A DNA stretch of 64,000 nucleotides from contig NZ_QKWJ01000019.1 of NCBI RefSeq assembly GCF_003353055.1, positions 59,317-123,316 on the forward strand, written 5' to 3'. The position numbers and the translations under genes were made by a program. Shown here in pieces: positions 25,076 to 33,824 of the stretch. The stretch's first letter is position 1; each line of letters starts with the position of its first letter. The notes under the pieces were generated by a model, which was not told the DNA's origin, made no database searches, and saw only the letters and a list, made by a program, of their open reading frames with translations. This DNA comes from Cupriavidus lacunae. GTDB taxonomy: Bacteria; Pseudomonadota; Gammaproteobacteria; Burkholderiales; Burkholderiaceae.

Positions 25076-26592
25076 CAGGCGTTCTCCAGTTTTTTGTTGG
25101 TAACCTTGAGCGCGTCCATTACGGCATCAATCTTGTCGCGGGCGCTTTCGACCTTCGGGACGTCTCTCTTGAGCGCTTCCGAAACTACGTCCAATTGAGC
25201 AACTGCGTCCCTGATAGCCTTTAGCGATGTCGCTCGCAATTCTTCGAAGTCTGCTTGACCGTGCGTTTTGACCACACCAAGCGCCTCGTCTGAGGCCGCG
25301 CGAGCGGCGCGCTCCTCGGACAACTGACTCTCAAGCTTATCGGCATGTTCAACTGAGGACTGCAGCTGTTGTTCGATTGCTGTTATGTGGGATTGCAGCT
25401 CTTCTGTCAGCCTGAGCGCGTTGTTAAGCTTGTTTAAGCTATCCGTCTGCAGTCGGTTTGACCATTCCAGCAGATACGCGAAGCGTTCATCTTCTTTCTC
25501 AGAAAGCGTCGTGATGGCGGTGATGAGTTCGGTCTCAAGCGATTGAGGCCTCTTGGAAAGAGCAAAAACTGTAGCGCGTAGCCCCCGCATCATCTCCGGG
25601 AAAGTGCAATGGCTGTGATACAAGCGCCAAACAGCTGAGCAAAGCAATGCATTGCGCCGCGCACTAGCAGCGAGCCCCTTCACGGGCCCCGTCCGGTCGC
25701 TCTTGCCTTTACGCTTGTCGCGAGCGCCGCCGTTGGCTCCCGGCGTCCCAGGTGTTTGCCTAGCGGCGTCTGGTTCCTCTTCGGGGCTCGTCACATTTCT
25801 GTTGCTGACCTGGCTAAGCGGAGGCAGTGACATCAGCCCTTGCCAAGCGTCTTCCAGACGGGTGCTATCAGCGTAGCCGGGAAAGAGCAACGCCTTCATT
25901 CCGTTGGAGTGGACCGCAGGATTCAGCAGCACGCACTCTGCACAGAACTCCATCAGTATGTCGCCAACCGTTTTCAGCGCCCGATTTTCGAGAGCCAGCT
26001 GCATCAATTTTCGGGTCTTATCAAGGACAGGGTCCACCTCCTGGACGCATCGAAGTAGCTCACCTCGCACGGCCGGCGGTATAGGAATTGTTGTGCCTCT
26101 GAGCCGCTTGGCGACTATGTCGGACAAGGTCTTGGCCTTGCCGTTGAAAAAGGCGTCGATGAACTCCTGCACGTTCTGAGGTTCCGGGCGCTTTTCTTTT
26201 CTTTCTGGCGCTGCAGCGTTTTCCATGGCGGAACCTTCGGAACTGCTTAAGCTCTGGCGTAAGCCCACTGTCTGTGCAAGTTCAGGTTTTTGAGGGCTTG
26301 ATGTCGAACCACTGACGACATCGGCAGCGGTAGATTCAAGCGGTTCCGGACCAGACGTCGATGTGACGACGCCCCTCTCGTCTGCGCCACCGATGGGTGC
26401 AACAGCCGCTCCGACCTGCGGCTCCTCCGTATTCGTATGTACCACTTCAGAGGGAGGGTTATGCATGCCGCCGGATGATGTCATTTCCTCGCGCTGGGGG
26501 CGCGCTTGCCCATACTTCTCGTTCACCCATCGAGGGTAGCCCTTGTTCGAACTCTTACTACCTCCAGGTTTCTGTGGTCGGTGCTTACTCAT
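25075..26592 (-). CDS. Coiled-coil partner protein of the Hsp70 operon
   Basis: A 505-residue protein. The N-terminus is basic and low-complexity (MSKHRPQKPGGSKSSNKGYP) with a disordered acidic/Ser-rich stretch to about 130. A helical domain (VQEFIDAFFNGKAKTLSDIV, then LMQLALENRALKTVGDILME) follows. The last 160 residues form a long coiled coil (ELQSHITAIEQQLQSSVEHA). By position it could act like GrpE, as exchange factor or adaptor for the Hsp70 encoded immediately downstream, but I see no GrpE signature. Start and stop overlap both neighbours, so the three proteins are probably made together. Confidence 0.6.
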   Translation of the reverse strand: MSKHRPQKPGGSKSSNKGYPRWVNEKYGQARPQREEMTSSGGMHNPPSEVVHTNTEEPQVGAAVAPIGGADERGVVTSTSGPEPLESTAADVVSGSTSSPQKPELAQTVGLRQSLSSSEGSAMENAAAPERKEKRPEPQNVQEFIDAFFNGKAKTLSDIVAKRLRGTTIPIPPAVRGELLRCVQEVDPVLDKTRKLMQLALENRALKTVGDILMEFCAECVLLNPAVHSNGMKALLFPGYADSTRLEDAWQGLMSLPPLSQVSNRNVTSPEEEPDAARQTPGTPGANGGARDKRKGKSDRTGPVKGLAASARRNALLCSAVWRLYHSHCTFPEMMRGLRATVFALSKRPQSLETELITAITTLSEKEDERFAYLLEWSNRLQTDSLNKLNNALRLTEELQSHITAIEQQLQSSVEHADKLESQLSEERAARAASDEALGVVKTHGQADFEELRATSLKAIRDAVAQLDVVSEALKRDVPKVESARDKIDAVMDALKVTNKKLENA

Positions 26593-27850
26593 CTGCTGAA
26601 TCTTTCTTATCCGAAATTAGCCGCTCAGCCAACCTACCAAAGACCGGGTCATGACGGAATCCACGGGCTACCTGCGCGGCCTTGGTGATGGCACCCTCTG
26701 ACTCGTAGATGCTCGCGAGGAGCACCTTAGCCTTAATTCGGTCCTCGGGTAGCCAGTCGTCCTGTTGCATTCGCTTCTCAATCTGCCTCGTGAGAGCGCT
26801 TATTTTGCTTGGCGAAAGTCCCATCCATGTAAGAACTTCATCGGTAGAAGAGTCAAGAGGCACATGGGCGGTCGGCGCTAGCGTGCTGTCACACTCCTCG
26901 ATAGCCCCCAGAAGGCCAGTCTTCCTGACTGAATCAAACCAGCGCATGGCAACCCGCAGACGCGGCACGGCAACCAGACCTTCGTTCTTGGAGAATGCAT
27001 TCAATTGGAAACTAACGATGCCGGCGACTACTGTTGCAAGAGGGCGGTCGATTTCGGCGAGAGCCTGGTGCGCCTCGTTAAACCTGGCCCGCCCCTGTTC
27101 CTGAGAAAGTATCGTTCCACCCCGCTGGTCTTTTGCGAGGAGTCCGTAAAGATAGGCGGCCAGGCCGTCAACATATCGCTGTGCAGTGCGAGCTCCGGCA
27201 GTCGCTTGAATGAATCCACTGATGCTTGTCACCGAGACGCCCCCGGACGTGTAGAGGCGAGCAAATTCCTGCTCGACTAATGAGGCATGCTCGGTTGTTG
27301 CAATTTCAATGGAAATTTCATATTCGACCTTAAGCTTCCCTTCGGCGCCAACCAGTTCTACCTTGAAAAATCCGGACTTCGCGGTGGCAAGGCGATGCGC
27401 GAGTGTCGCCGGGGAGATTGTTTGGCCATCTAGGCGACATATCTCCGCGTTAATCGCTTGTATCTGCTTAGGCTTTAGTGTCGTGGTTACGACAAACCGT
27501 GGTGTATTGACCTCTCTTGAGCCAAGTACAAGGAGCGGTCGCCGGTAGGGATGCGCCTCAAACCGATGTTGGAACCAGTGCTCGTACGAAGGAAAATCCT
27601 CGTGACACAGGGAGCATGTGAACACTTGCGGTCTGTCCAGAACCGGACGTGGAAGCTCCGGTATCACCATTGACGAGCCGCCCTGACCGGGGTCAATGTG
27701 GTCGTAATAGGGAAGAAATGGCATTCTATGGTCAGTCCGAGCGTATCGTTTGTTGGTCTGCTGGCTGCTGCATTTCGGTCCAAGGCGACAGTGTATCCCC
27801 AAATCGAGCTCCACGAAGCTTGAAATTTGGGGCTTCTGTAGGCCCTGCAT
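26585..27850 (-). CDS. C2H2-finger protein, first gene of the Hsp70 operon
   Basis: A 421-residue protein. Near residues 77-100 lies VFTCSLCHEDFPSYEHWFQH..H, a classic C-x2-C...H-x5-H zinc-finger spacing, rare in bacteria. Upstream is a cysteine pair (IHCRLGPKCSSQQTNKRYAR), and the region after 110 (FVVTTTLKPKQIQAINAEIC) is an unknown alpha/beta domain ending in helical repeats. It may bind the client or nucleic acid for the Hsp70. I use ATG 27850; ATG 27724 is an alternative that would drop the first cysteine pair. The stop overlaps the coiled-coil gene by 8 bp. Confidence 0.6.
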   Translation of the reverse strand: MQGLQKPQISSFVELDLGIHCRLGPKCSSQQTNKRYARTDHRMPFLPYYDHIDPGQGGSSMVIPELPRPVLDRPQVFTCSLCHEDFPSYEHWFQHRFEAHPYRRPLLVLGSREVNTPRFVVTTTLKPKQIQAINAEICRLDGQTISPATLAHRLATAKSGFFKVELVGAEGKLKVEYEISIEIATTEHASLVEQEFARLYTSGGVSVTSISGFIQATAGARTAQRYVDGLAAYLYGLLAKDQRGGTILSQEQGRARFNEAHQALAEIDRPLATVVAGIVSFQLNAFSKNEGLVAVPRLRVAMRWFDSVRKTGLLGAIEECDSTLAPTAHVPLDSSTDEVLTWMGLSPSKISALTRQIEKRMQQDDWLPEDRIKAKVLLASIYESEGAITKAAQVARGFRHDPVFGRLAERLISDKKDSADE

Positions 27851-27865
27851 CTTCAGGCCCCCAGG

Positions 27866-27892
27866 TAGGATAGCTAACGTGGGAGTATCCTA
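27866..27892. promoter_or_regulatory. Operator-like inverted repeat before the Hsp70 operon
   Basis: TAGGATA (27866-27872) and TATCCTA (27886-27892) are 20 bp apart centre to centre, two helical turns, and lie 16-42 bp upstream of the operon start at 27850. This is the geometry of a repressor dimer site; no regulator is assigned. Confidence 0.4.
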
Positions 27893-28123
27893 GTCAACAG
27901 GCTAATTGGGGCCCATTTTGGGGGGGCATATGGTCCTAACTTTCTCAAGCCGACTAGGCTCACATTATTGTGTGGAGCAATGGTATGCTGGTCCGAAGCC
28001 CGACGATTCGTTCCCTTCTTAAGTGGGGTGGTGATGCTCTTGCAACTTAGGGCATGTCTAGGCTAGACCCTCGCACTGGACTGATGCCTCTCTGCGATAT
28101 AGTTATTGATAAATGGGGTAAAG

Positions 28124-28804
28124 ATGAAAAAAGAAGATAATAAACCGGTCATTTTGAGGGCAGTCGAGTTGGTCCTGGCAGAGCCTGAAAAGATAAAAGA
28201 AGAGGCTTTGGCGTTGTTGGGAAAATATACGAAAGCTAACCCTCGGAAGGGTCGTCGGGAAGTTCGGCGGTTAGCGGTGGAGAAAATCATCTCAAACTAT
28301 TCATACTTTGCCGCTTTTTCTGGTGGAGCTACGTCGCTTGCTGGTGTGATTCCTGGCCTCGGGACTGCTGTAGCAGCTTTTGGCGGAGCTACTGCGGATG
28401 CGGCGTTATGCATGAAATACCAAATTGAGATGGTTATGGCGATTGCCTCGGTCTATGAACACGACATTCTTCAGGAAGAGGAGAAGAGGTTGTGTTTGAT
28501 GATAGCCGGATTAGGTACTATTGGCGAGGCAGCCAAGGAGGGCGGAAAGGCATTGACCTCGAAGGCATTTGTTAAGATGACAAAAGAATACCTTAAGGGT
28601 GCCACACTTCAGGCGGTAAAGGAGATATTCAAAAAAGTAGGTATAACGTTTACGAGAAAAGCTGTTGAGAAAGCTATCCCATTTGGAGTTGGGGTCATAA
28701 TTGGGTTTAGTGCAAACAAGGGATTGACCTGGTATGTTGGCACAAAGGCCAGGGATTTTTTTGAGGCCGAAAGTGATGATGAAGAATCGGCTTTGGCGGC
28801 TTAG
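28124..28804 (+). CDS. EcsC-family-like protein
   Basis: A 226-residue protein, clearly more AT-rich than its neighbours (many AAA, GAA and ATA codons), which suggests a separate origin. ATG 28124 follows GGGGTAAAG; an upstream ATG at 28106 is possible. The core FSGGATSLAGVIPGLGTAVA, then DAALCMKYQIEMVMAIASVY and GLGTIGEAAKEGG, and IPFGVGVIIGFSANKGL resembles EcsC-type proteins: helical, with amphipathic or weakly membrane-associated glycine-rich segments. Function of the family is poorly known. It could be a membrane-acting effector; this is inference. Confidence 0.6.
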   Translation: MKKEDNKPVILRAVELVLAEPEKIKEEALALLGKYTKANPRKGRREVRRLAVEKIISNYSYFAAFSGGATSLAGVIPGLGTAVAAFGGATADAALCMKYQIEMVMAIASVYEHDILQEEEKRLCLMIAGLGTIGEAAKEGGKALTSKAFVKMTKEYLKGATLQAVKEIFKKVGITFTRKAVEKAIPFGVGVIIGFSANKGLTWYVGTKARDFFEAESDDEESALAA

Positions 28805-28904
28805 CGGGTTATCTTATTCATCAAATGTTACTGCGTAGATAAAGAAGATTGCTCATTTGGTCGATAACCTAGGGTTACTCATGGCTTGAGGGCGGTTGCA
28901 AGAG

Positions 28905-29819
28905 ATGGAGACGGGTCAACATGAACAGACGTTCAATAATGAGTGTCGTCAGCTCGGTGAGGCTTGTGCCAGTTATCGGCTGCGCCGTGACACCGGCGTG
29001 CCCGATGAATTTCTTGTCGCGTACGACGCCTATCGCGGTCCAGTACTGAAGGCCGACTATTACGTAAGAAAGTGGCTCGGGCTGCGGTGCAACGCCGTGA
29101 AGCGTAACTTCGTCGTTGACCCTGCCGTGACGCCAGATTTTCTTCGCGGCATTACTGGCAAGACCTGTCCCGTCTCCCTTGTCCCTTTCGTTATGAGCGG
29201 TCAGTCGCAGGCGAATCCCTCAGTTGACCGAATTCTCAATGACGGCACGTATGCGCTAGGCAACTTAGTAGTGTTCTCTCAGCGCGTCAACCGGGCGAAG
29301 GGCGACAAAACGTTTGAAGAGGTCGCTGCGCTGGCCAAAAGAGGGGAGGTAGCTGAAGGGCTGGCGGGCATCGAATGGGCCCGCCTTGCGTCGCTGATGT
29401 ATGGCAACTGGAGCGTTGCGCGCAACGATGACCGATTCGTCGTCCCACTGGCCGTGGTGCCGCCGGAGCATGTCTTCACGCCAACCTCGCAGGTGGTGCA
29501 ACTCCTCCTAATGCAGTGGTGTGGCATGACGCCGGCCGACAACAGGCGCCAATTTTTGCTGGCCTCAATGCGCTCTTGCTCTCCATCGAGGGAGGCCGAA
29601 GCGCAATTTGACAATCTGGTGACATGCCTCAGCGAGGGCGTCCGGGCAGAAAAGCACGCGCCCAACGTTTGGCTTCGGCCGCGAATTTTTGCTCCTTTTC
29701 TGTCGTGGTATCTGACGAGTCAGTGCGCGATTGAGACGATGCTGCGGTCGAGCCGCGAACGCCTCCAGACTGGGGTGGACCGCGACAAAATTGTGTCTCG
29801 ATGGCGCCTCAACGGCTAG
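28905..29819 (+). CDS. HNH-like nuclease protein
   Basis: A 304-residue protein. The segment GKTCPVSLVPFVMSG, ANPSVDRILNDGTYALGNLVV and FSQRVNRAKGDKTF has the order CP...PSVDR...Y..GN.....N..K seen in a branch of HNH/His-Me finger proteins where the first His is replaced by the DR pair. The rest is helical and unrecognised. ATG 28905 and TTG 28896 are both possible starts. It stands alone between the EcsC-like gene and a structured leader. Nuclease activity is inferred from the motif. Confidence 0.6.
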   Translation: METGQHEQTFNNECRQLGEACASYRLRRDTGVPDEFLVAYDAYRGPVLKADYYVRKWLGLRCNAVKRNFVVDPAVTPDFLRGITGKTCPVSLVPFVMSGQSQANPSVDRILNDGTYALGNLVVFSQRVNRAKGDKTFEEVAALAKRGEVAEGLAGIEWARLASLMYGNWSVARNDDRFVVPLAVVPPEHVFTPTSQVVQLLLMQWCGMTPADNRRQFLLASMRSCSPSREAEAQFDNLVTCLSEGVRAEKHAPNVWLRPRIFAPFLSWYLTSQCAIETMLRSSRERLQTGVDRDKIVSRWRLNG

Positions 29820-30208
29820 GCCGGCGAGAATGTATGTGTCTTCCGGGCCGCTGGTAACGCAGGTAACACCAGTAGCAGAGGCGTGGACCCGGGCCGGCGG
29901 CATAAGTCCATGTCCGCAATGTATCTCGCGCCAAAAGAATTTGCCGCGCACTAAAGTTTTCTCGGGAGCCAGCCGTTATGACCCATTCCGGGGGAATGAC
30001 TTTTCCTCGGGACCGCTCTTTCACATTCTGAAAACCGAACACTCCAGCGGAGGTGTGGGTGCCTGCAGGGTCGGAAGACCCTGCGTCTCGAAGTCCTGGT
30101 TGGTGCTTCGTGCCGTCAACTGACGGCCGACCAGGCAGCGCGTTCCCGGCTGCCTCATTGACCCATTACCGGGCGGCATATGCCCGGCTACTGAAAAAAG
30201 GATAAAGC
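29820..30208. other. Long untranslated region before the ATPase gene
   Basis: About 390 bases. The first 240 show nothing I can name; the last 120 are the hairpin-rich leader listed separately. The ribosome-binding site AAAGGA lies just before ATG 30209. Confidence 0.5.
30065..30187 (+). ncRNA. Multi-hairpin leader RNA candidate
   Basis: Four stems follow one another within 123 bases: GCAGGGTC-GGAA-GACCCTGC (30065-30084); CCTGGTTGG (30095-30103) with CCGACCAGG (30127-30135), enclosing GCCGTCA/TGACGGC (30112-30127); GGCAGC (30134-30139) with GCTGCC (30149-30154), which competes with the previous stem for two G; and CCGGGC/GCCCGG (30169-30187). The last ends 21 bases before the ATPase start. 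Competing stems suggest a switchable 5' leader or a small structured RNA. I do not recognise a known riboswitch. Confidence 0.45.
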
Positions 30209-31903
30209 ATGAGCAAAATCATCAACGTAGATGGCACCCCCATGGGTTCGAACGGCACCGGCACCCTCGGGGGCTATGTGGCACTCGGAACTATGGGTAA
30301 CAAGTGCGTCCTGCTCAGCAAGCTCTCGAAGAGGGTTATCAGGCTATCTCCGTCAGAGATGAAGGAGATGGAATTGAAGACCATCTGCGGGGCTGACTGG
30401 TGCGAGGAGCACTACACACACCTTCACCCGAAAAAAGAAATCATGGTGTTTGACCATCGTGCTCTGGCGACGCACATCATTCGCGATTGCCAGGCGCAAG
30501 GTCCGTACGTCGAGTCATATGAGCGGGCGGCCGGCATTTGGCGGATGAGTGATGGCGGCCTGGTGGTTAATGGCCGCAGCGTGTGGCGCCCGGATGGTAC
30601 CGTGATGGAGCATGGCATCCACGAAGGCCGGGTTTATCCAGCCAGCGGGGATGTTGGCTTCGACCTGTCAACTCCGGAAGCGGATGATAGCGAGGTGCAG
30701 CGCATTCTCAGCGCCTTCGGCGCAATCCAATGGCGTCACGCACTCGGTGCGGAACTCATATTGGGGCAGGTCGCTCTGATGTTTGTCTGCTCTGCATTGC
30801 GTCGTCGGCCGCATGTTCTGCTAACCGGCGCAGCCGGGGTTGGGAAATCGACAGTATTGGAGCTCGTCAAGTGGCTCGTGGGCCCATGCGCGCATGTTTG
30901 CACGGGTCCGCAGACCCTCGCAGGCTACTATCAAGCGGTCGGCGGGACGTCGAAGGCCATCATTCTTGACGAGTTTGAAGCAGACCCGAAGAAGGCCAAC
31001 GTCGCCGTTACCTTTGAAGTGGCGCGCATGGCGTACAGTCTACAAGAGGGGGATGAAGGGATTGTCCGGGGCACGCCGGGCGGGGCAAAGAAGAGCTATC
31101 GCTTCTTCTCGCCCTTCATGGCAGCAGGCGTGTCACCCGGAAAGATGGAGCCGGCGGACCTCACCCGCTGGGTCGTGCTGGAGGCCGTTGCTCGAAAGGG
31201 CGATGGTCCGCAGCTGACCGAAGAAGAGGCTCGAGTCATGGGGCCTCGTCTTGCTCGTCGCTTCATCAGCCGCTGGGGTGTATTTCAGGCAACGGAGGGG
31301 ATGATTCGTGAATGCGTCGTGGCGGCTGGCGGTGATGGCCGCATGGCTGACACGGTCGGGACCCTTCTTGCATGCTACTGGACGATGGTGTCATCGAAGC
31401 CGGCAACGGCCGAGGATGCCGAGGTTCTCGTCGGGATGCTGGACATCAAGGCTCGCGTCGAAATGCACGGTGAGACCGACGAGCAGCGTTGCCTGGAAGC
31501 GCTATTCACGAGGGTGCTGCCATTCAAATTCATGAGTGACGACGCTCTGGTGACACGAAGCTTGGCCATTTCGGAGGCAGTTCAGCGGGTCTGTGACGAC
31601 CCGACGGGAACTCCGGAGATTGTGGCGCGGCTTGCCCAGTTGGGTATTCGCGTTGCGATGGTCAAAGGCGAGTGGAAGGTGTTCATTGCCAACAGTCCGG
31701 AGCATCAGGAGCTGAAGCGCCTGTTCGCTGGGACCAAGTGGGCGACCGGTGGCTGGTCGACAGTCTTGCGTCGGCTGCGGGGCGGCGAGGAGAGCACACA
31801 GCGCATTGGCAGCGGATTCAAGGCTGCCAAGGTCACGGTTTTCGACGTGCCGCAGGAACTCCTGCCGGCGCAGAATGATTTTGAGCAGCTGTTGGCTGCA
31901 TGA
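30209..31903 (+). CDS. ATPase related to phage/plasmid replication helicases
   Basis: A 564-residue protein with one P-loop domain: Walker A LLTGAAGVGKSTVLELVK near 207, Walker B KAIILDEFEADPKK near 250, and MAYSLQEGDEGIVRGTPGG with an arginine-bearing segment after it. The arrangement resembles superfamily 3/DUF927-type helicases in plasmids, phage satellites and integrated elements. The N-terminal 180 residues (MSKIINVDGTPMGSNGTGTL) lack primase motifs. The C-terminus may be a winged helix (WSTVLRRLRGGEESTQRIG). It is preceded by the structured leader and followed by a strong terminator, so it is a single-gene unit. DNA replication or defence are both possible. Confidence 0.65.
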   Translation: MSKIINVDGTPMGSNGTGTLGGYVALGTMGNKCVLLSKLSKRVIRLSPSEMKEMELKTICGADWCEEHYTHLHPKKEIMVFDHRALATHIIRDCQAQGPYVESYERAAGIWRMSDGGLVVNGRSVWRPDGTVMEHGIHEGRVYPASGDVGFDLSTPEADDSEVQRILSAFGAIQWRHALGAELILGQVALMFVCSALRRRPHVLLTGAAGVGKSTVLELVKWLVGPCAHVCTGPQTLAGYYQAVGGTSKAIILDEFEADPKKANVAVTFEVARMAYSLQEGDEGIVRGTPGGAKKSYRFFSPFMAAGVSPGKMEPADLTRWVVLEAVARKGDGPQLTEEEARVMGPRLARRFISRWGVFQATEGMIRECVVAAGGDGRMADTVGTLLACYWTMVSSKPATAEDAEVLVGMLDIKARVEMHGETDEQRCLEALFTRVLPFKFMSDDALVTRSLAISEAVQRVCDDPTGTPEIVARLAQLGIRVAMVKGEWKVFIANSPEHQELKRLFAGTKWATGGWSTVLRRLRGGEESTQRIGSGFKAAKVTVFDVPQELLPAQNDFEQLLAA

Positions 31904-31912
31904 GCGGTAGAT

Positions 31913-31945
31913 GGCGAGTTCTCGAAAGGGAGCTCGCCTTTTTTT
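31913..31945 (+). terminator. Strong Rho-independent terminator
   Basis: GGCGAGTTCTC (31913-31923), loop GAAA, GGGAGCTCGCC (31928-31938), then a run of seven T. It begins 10 bases after the ATPase stop. Confidence 0.9.
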
Positions 31946-32394
31946 CTTCGCGGTGCCGGCGCTAGACGGGCGGTCTGGTGGCGCACCGTTACTGCGTTAC
32001 CTACGTTACGCGTCGGGCGGTGGAGACGGACTGTTGTGTTCGCACCGAAGGCAGTAGACCTGCCCAGTGAGGAAAGAAATTGCAGGAGCTTGACTGTACA
32101 TTGGGCACGCGAATACTAGTGTACCGAGTCTGGTGTAGCGACGTAGCGACGCACGTCCCATTACCGAAGTATGTACGCAAGGCAACAAATGGATGTACGA
32201 ATTTCCGACGCCTGCGTCAAGCAGTCGACGGCGTGCATCGGGATGACGCGTATTTCTGACTAAGTGGCTTCCTTGAAAAACGCGATTTGACCATCTAAAA
32301 ATAGGGATGGATTGAGGATGATGCAACCTGCCTTCCTAGACAAGGCGTACGCCCAAGTCAAGATGCGTTCAGCAAATTTTTCCTGAGGAATAAC
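31946..32394. other. Mostly noncoding stretch
   Basis: About 450 bases between the ATPase terminator and a two-gene unit. Apart from a doubtful small minus-strand gene (32006-32161) nothing is supported; the promoter of the 32395 gene should lie near its right end, with GAGGA at 32383-32387 as ribosome-binding site. Confidence 0.45.
32006..32161 (-). CDS. Doubtful 51-residue zinc-ribbon-like protein
   Basis: The minus strand from ATG 32161 gives MGRASLRRYTRLGTLVFACP, then ISFLTGQVYCLRCEHNSPSP. The CxxC in YCLRCEHN plus the earlier Cys hint at a small metal-binding protein, but no good ribosome-binding site is present and the frame continues upstream. It is listed only because of the cysteine pattern. 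Confidence 0.25.
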   Translation of the reverse strand: MGRASLRRYTRLGTLVFACPMYSQAPAISFLTGQVYCLRCEHNSPSPPPDA

Positions 32395-32802
32395 ATGGAT
32401 AAGACGCAGGAATCCAAATATTGGGCGTTGTTTTGGAGCTACAGGGCCGCGTCAGAGCCAATTGCTGAATTGGTGCGAGATGCCGTTGTAAGCAATCTTC
32501 ATAAGGAGAATTTTGCGCCGCTCCGAGGGGACGCCGCGTTTTTTCTTCTTCTAAATTTTGACCAGATGATTGGTGCGGTTTACTCTGAACCATTTAGGCC
32601 TCCGGGAGGCTATCCGTCCAGCGAAAGCCTCGCAAAGCCCGGGCCACAAGTACTGAAAAACGTTAGTTACGCGCTGGATAAGATTTTTGATAAATTGTAC
32701 GAACGACAGCCGACAGACCCTTTTGGCTATTCGTCCCATAATGTCATGCGCTCAATTGATGAAGTTTGGGGCGATTTGGTGCCGCTATTCGCATGGGCGT
32801 GA
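32395..32802 (+). CDS. Hypothetical protein, 135 residues
   Basis: It begins MDKTQESKYWALFWSYRAAS after GAGGAATAAC. A soluble, helix-rich protein with LRGDAAFFLLLNFDQMIGAV and DPFGYSSHNVMRSIDEVWGD. No family recognised. AT content is higher than in the chromosome. It lies 3 bp before the membrane-protein gene, so the two form an operon. Confidence 0.6.
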   Translation: MDKTQESKYWALFWSYRAASEPIAELVRDAVVSNLHKENFAPLRGDAAFFLLLNFDQMIGAVYSEPFRPPGGYPSSESLAKPGPQVLKNVSYALDKIFDKLYERQPTDPFGYSSHNVMRSIDEVWGDLVPLFAWA

Positions 32803-32805
32803 AAT

Positions 32806-33606
32806 ATGAGCGCAGCTGATAATGCCGACACGAAACTAGATGCGGCCAAGCAACGAGTAAAGTCGACTCTTGCCAAAGAGAACGAACTCGCCTTTGCCGA
32901 GGCGAAGAGCCTAATTCAGCGTGCGAGGGAAATTTCCAACTTCTCGAGCCAAGTCGACGCCGCATGCAACGAGCTAGCATCAAATTTCTCCTCCGCGACC
33001 GATGCAGACTATGGAGCTGTCATAAAGACAGCTCATGAGAGACTATTCACTCTTCTGAATGCCTCAAATGAGGACAGGCGTGCCGCAGTCCAAATTACAG
33101 CAGACTTGCCAAAGGTTTTTATTACGATGTCTCTCGCAGTAATAGTTGCGCTTGGCACTCTTTTTCAGTTGGGGTGGAGTACATTTATTCGTGATAATCA
33201 AATAGTTGTCCTGTTGTGCATTTTGAGTGGTGTGGCGAGCTTTTTTAGCGCATATTTTGGATTGCGTGCGCTGCGGGAATTGGCTTATAGTGGGTTTAGG
33301 GATAGGGGGCGATGGATAATTGATAATTCGATTAGACGTCTTTTAAACTTTCAAGCGATTATTGGTGCTTTTTCTGTGATATCTTTCGTCGCGTCCATTG
33401 TGCTGGCACAGACCTCCTCGCCAGGCGGTGGTGGTGGCGTTATTATTACTATCCCGGGCGGCCTAACTGCAACCGTCCCCAATGAGATTACGTTTCGTGG
33501 CTCTTGGAGCAAGTTGTCTGCAGAAAATAGCAACGGAACGAAGTTGGAGTTACCTGCTCAGCTCTCTGGTCCGCAACAGTCATTCACGGTCAGGTCAGGA
33601 AAGTAA
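32806..33606 (+). CDS. Membrane protein with N-terminal coiled coil, 266 residues
   Basis: Residues 1-100 are charged and helical (AKQRVKSTLAKENELAFAEA). Three hydrophobic segments follow: VFITMSLAVIVALGTLFQLG, IVVLLCILSGVASFFSAYFG and IIGAFSVISFVASIVLAQ. The C-terminal 60 residues start with GGGGGVIITIPGG and look beta-rich. The topology, a soluble sensor-like part plus a small membrane bundle, would fit a membrane-acting effector paired with the soluble 32395 product, but no known toxin or defence family is recognised. Expressed behind ATG 32806, 3 bp after the previous stop. Confidence 0.6.
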   Translation: MSAADNADTKLDAAKQRVKSTLAKENELAFAEAKSLIQRAREISNFSSQVDAACNELASNFSSATDADYGAVIKTAHERLFTLLNASNEDRRAAVQITADLPKVFITMSLAVIVALGTLFQLGWSTFIRDNQIVVLLCILSGVASFFSAYFGLRALRELAYSGFRDRGRWIIDNSIRRLLNFQAIIGAFSVISFVASIVLAQTSSPGGGGGVIITIPGGLTATVPNEITFRGSWSKLSAENSNGTKLELPAQLSGPQQSFTVRSGK

Positions 33607-33782
33607 GAGTTGTGTGTTGGGTAGCCGGAGGGTGATGTTTTGGAAAGAATCAGCGACTGCGCCGCCCCGTCGCGGCGGTGCATGAACGAAAAGCCAGTGT
33701 CTGTCGGCATAGAATCCAAAGCGTCCTTGGCAATTCAAGGAGCCGTCATTCTAGCAATCTGCGTCAACGGTACATGACTGCG

Positions 33783-33824
33783 CGGCGACCAGACCCGCGA
33801 GGGGCATGGTCGCCGTTCCTTTTT
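33783..33824. terminator. Terminator between convergent units
   Basis: CGGCGACCA (33783-33791) pairs with TGGTCGCCG (33807-33815), followed by TTCCTTTTT. It ends transcripts from the 32395-33606 operon and sits at the end of the opposing minus-strand pair. Confidence 0.7.
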
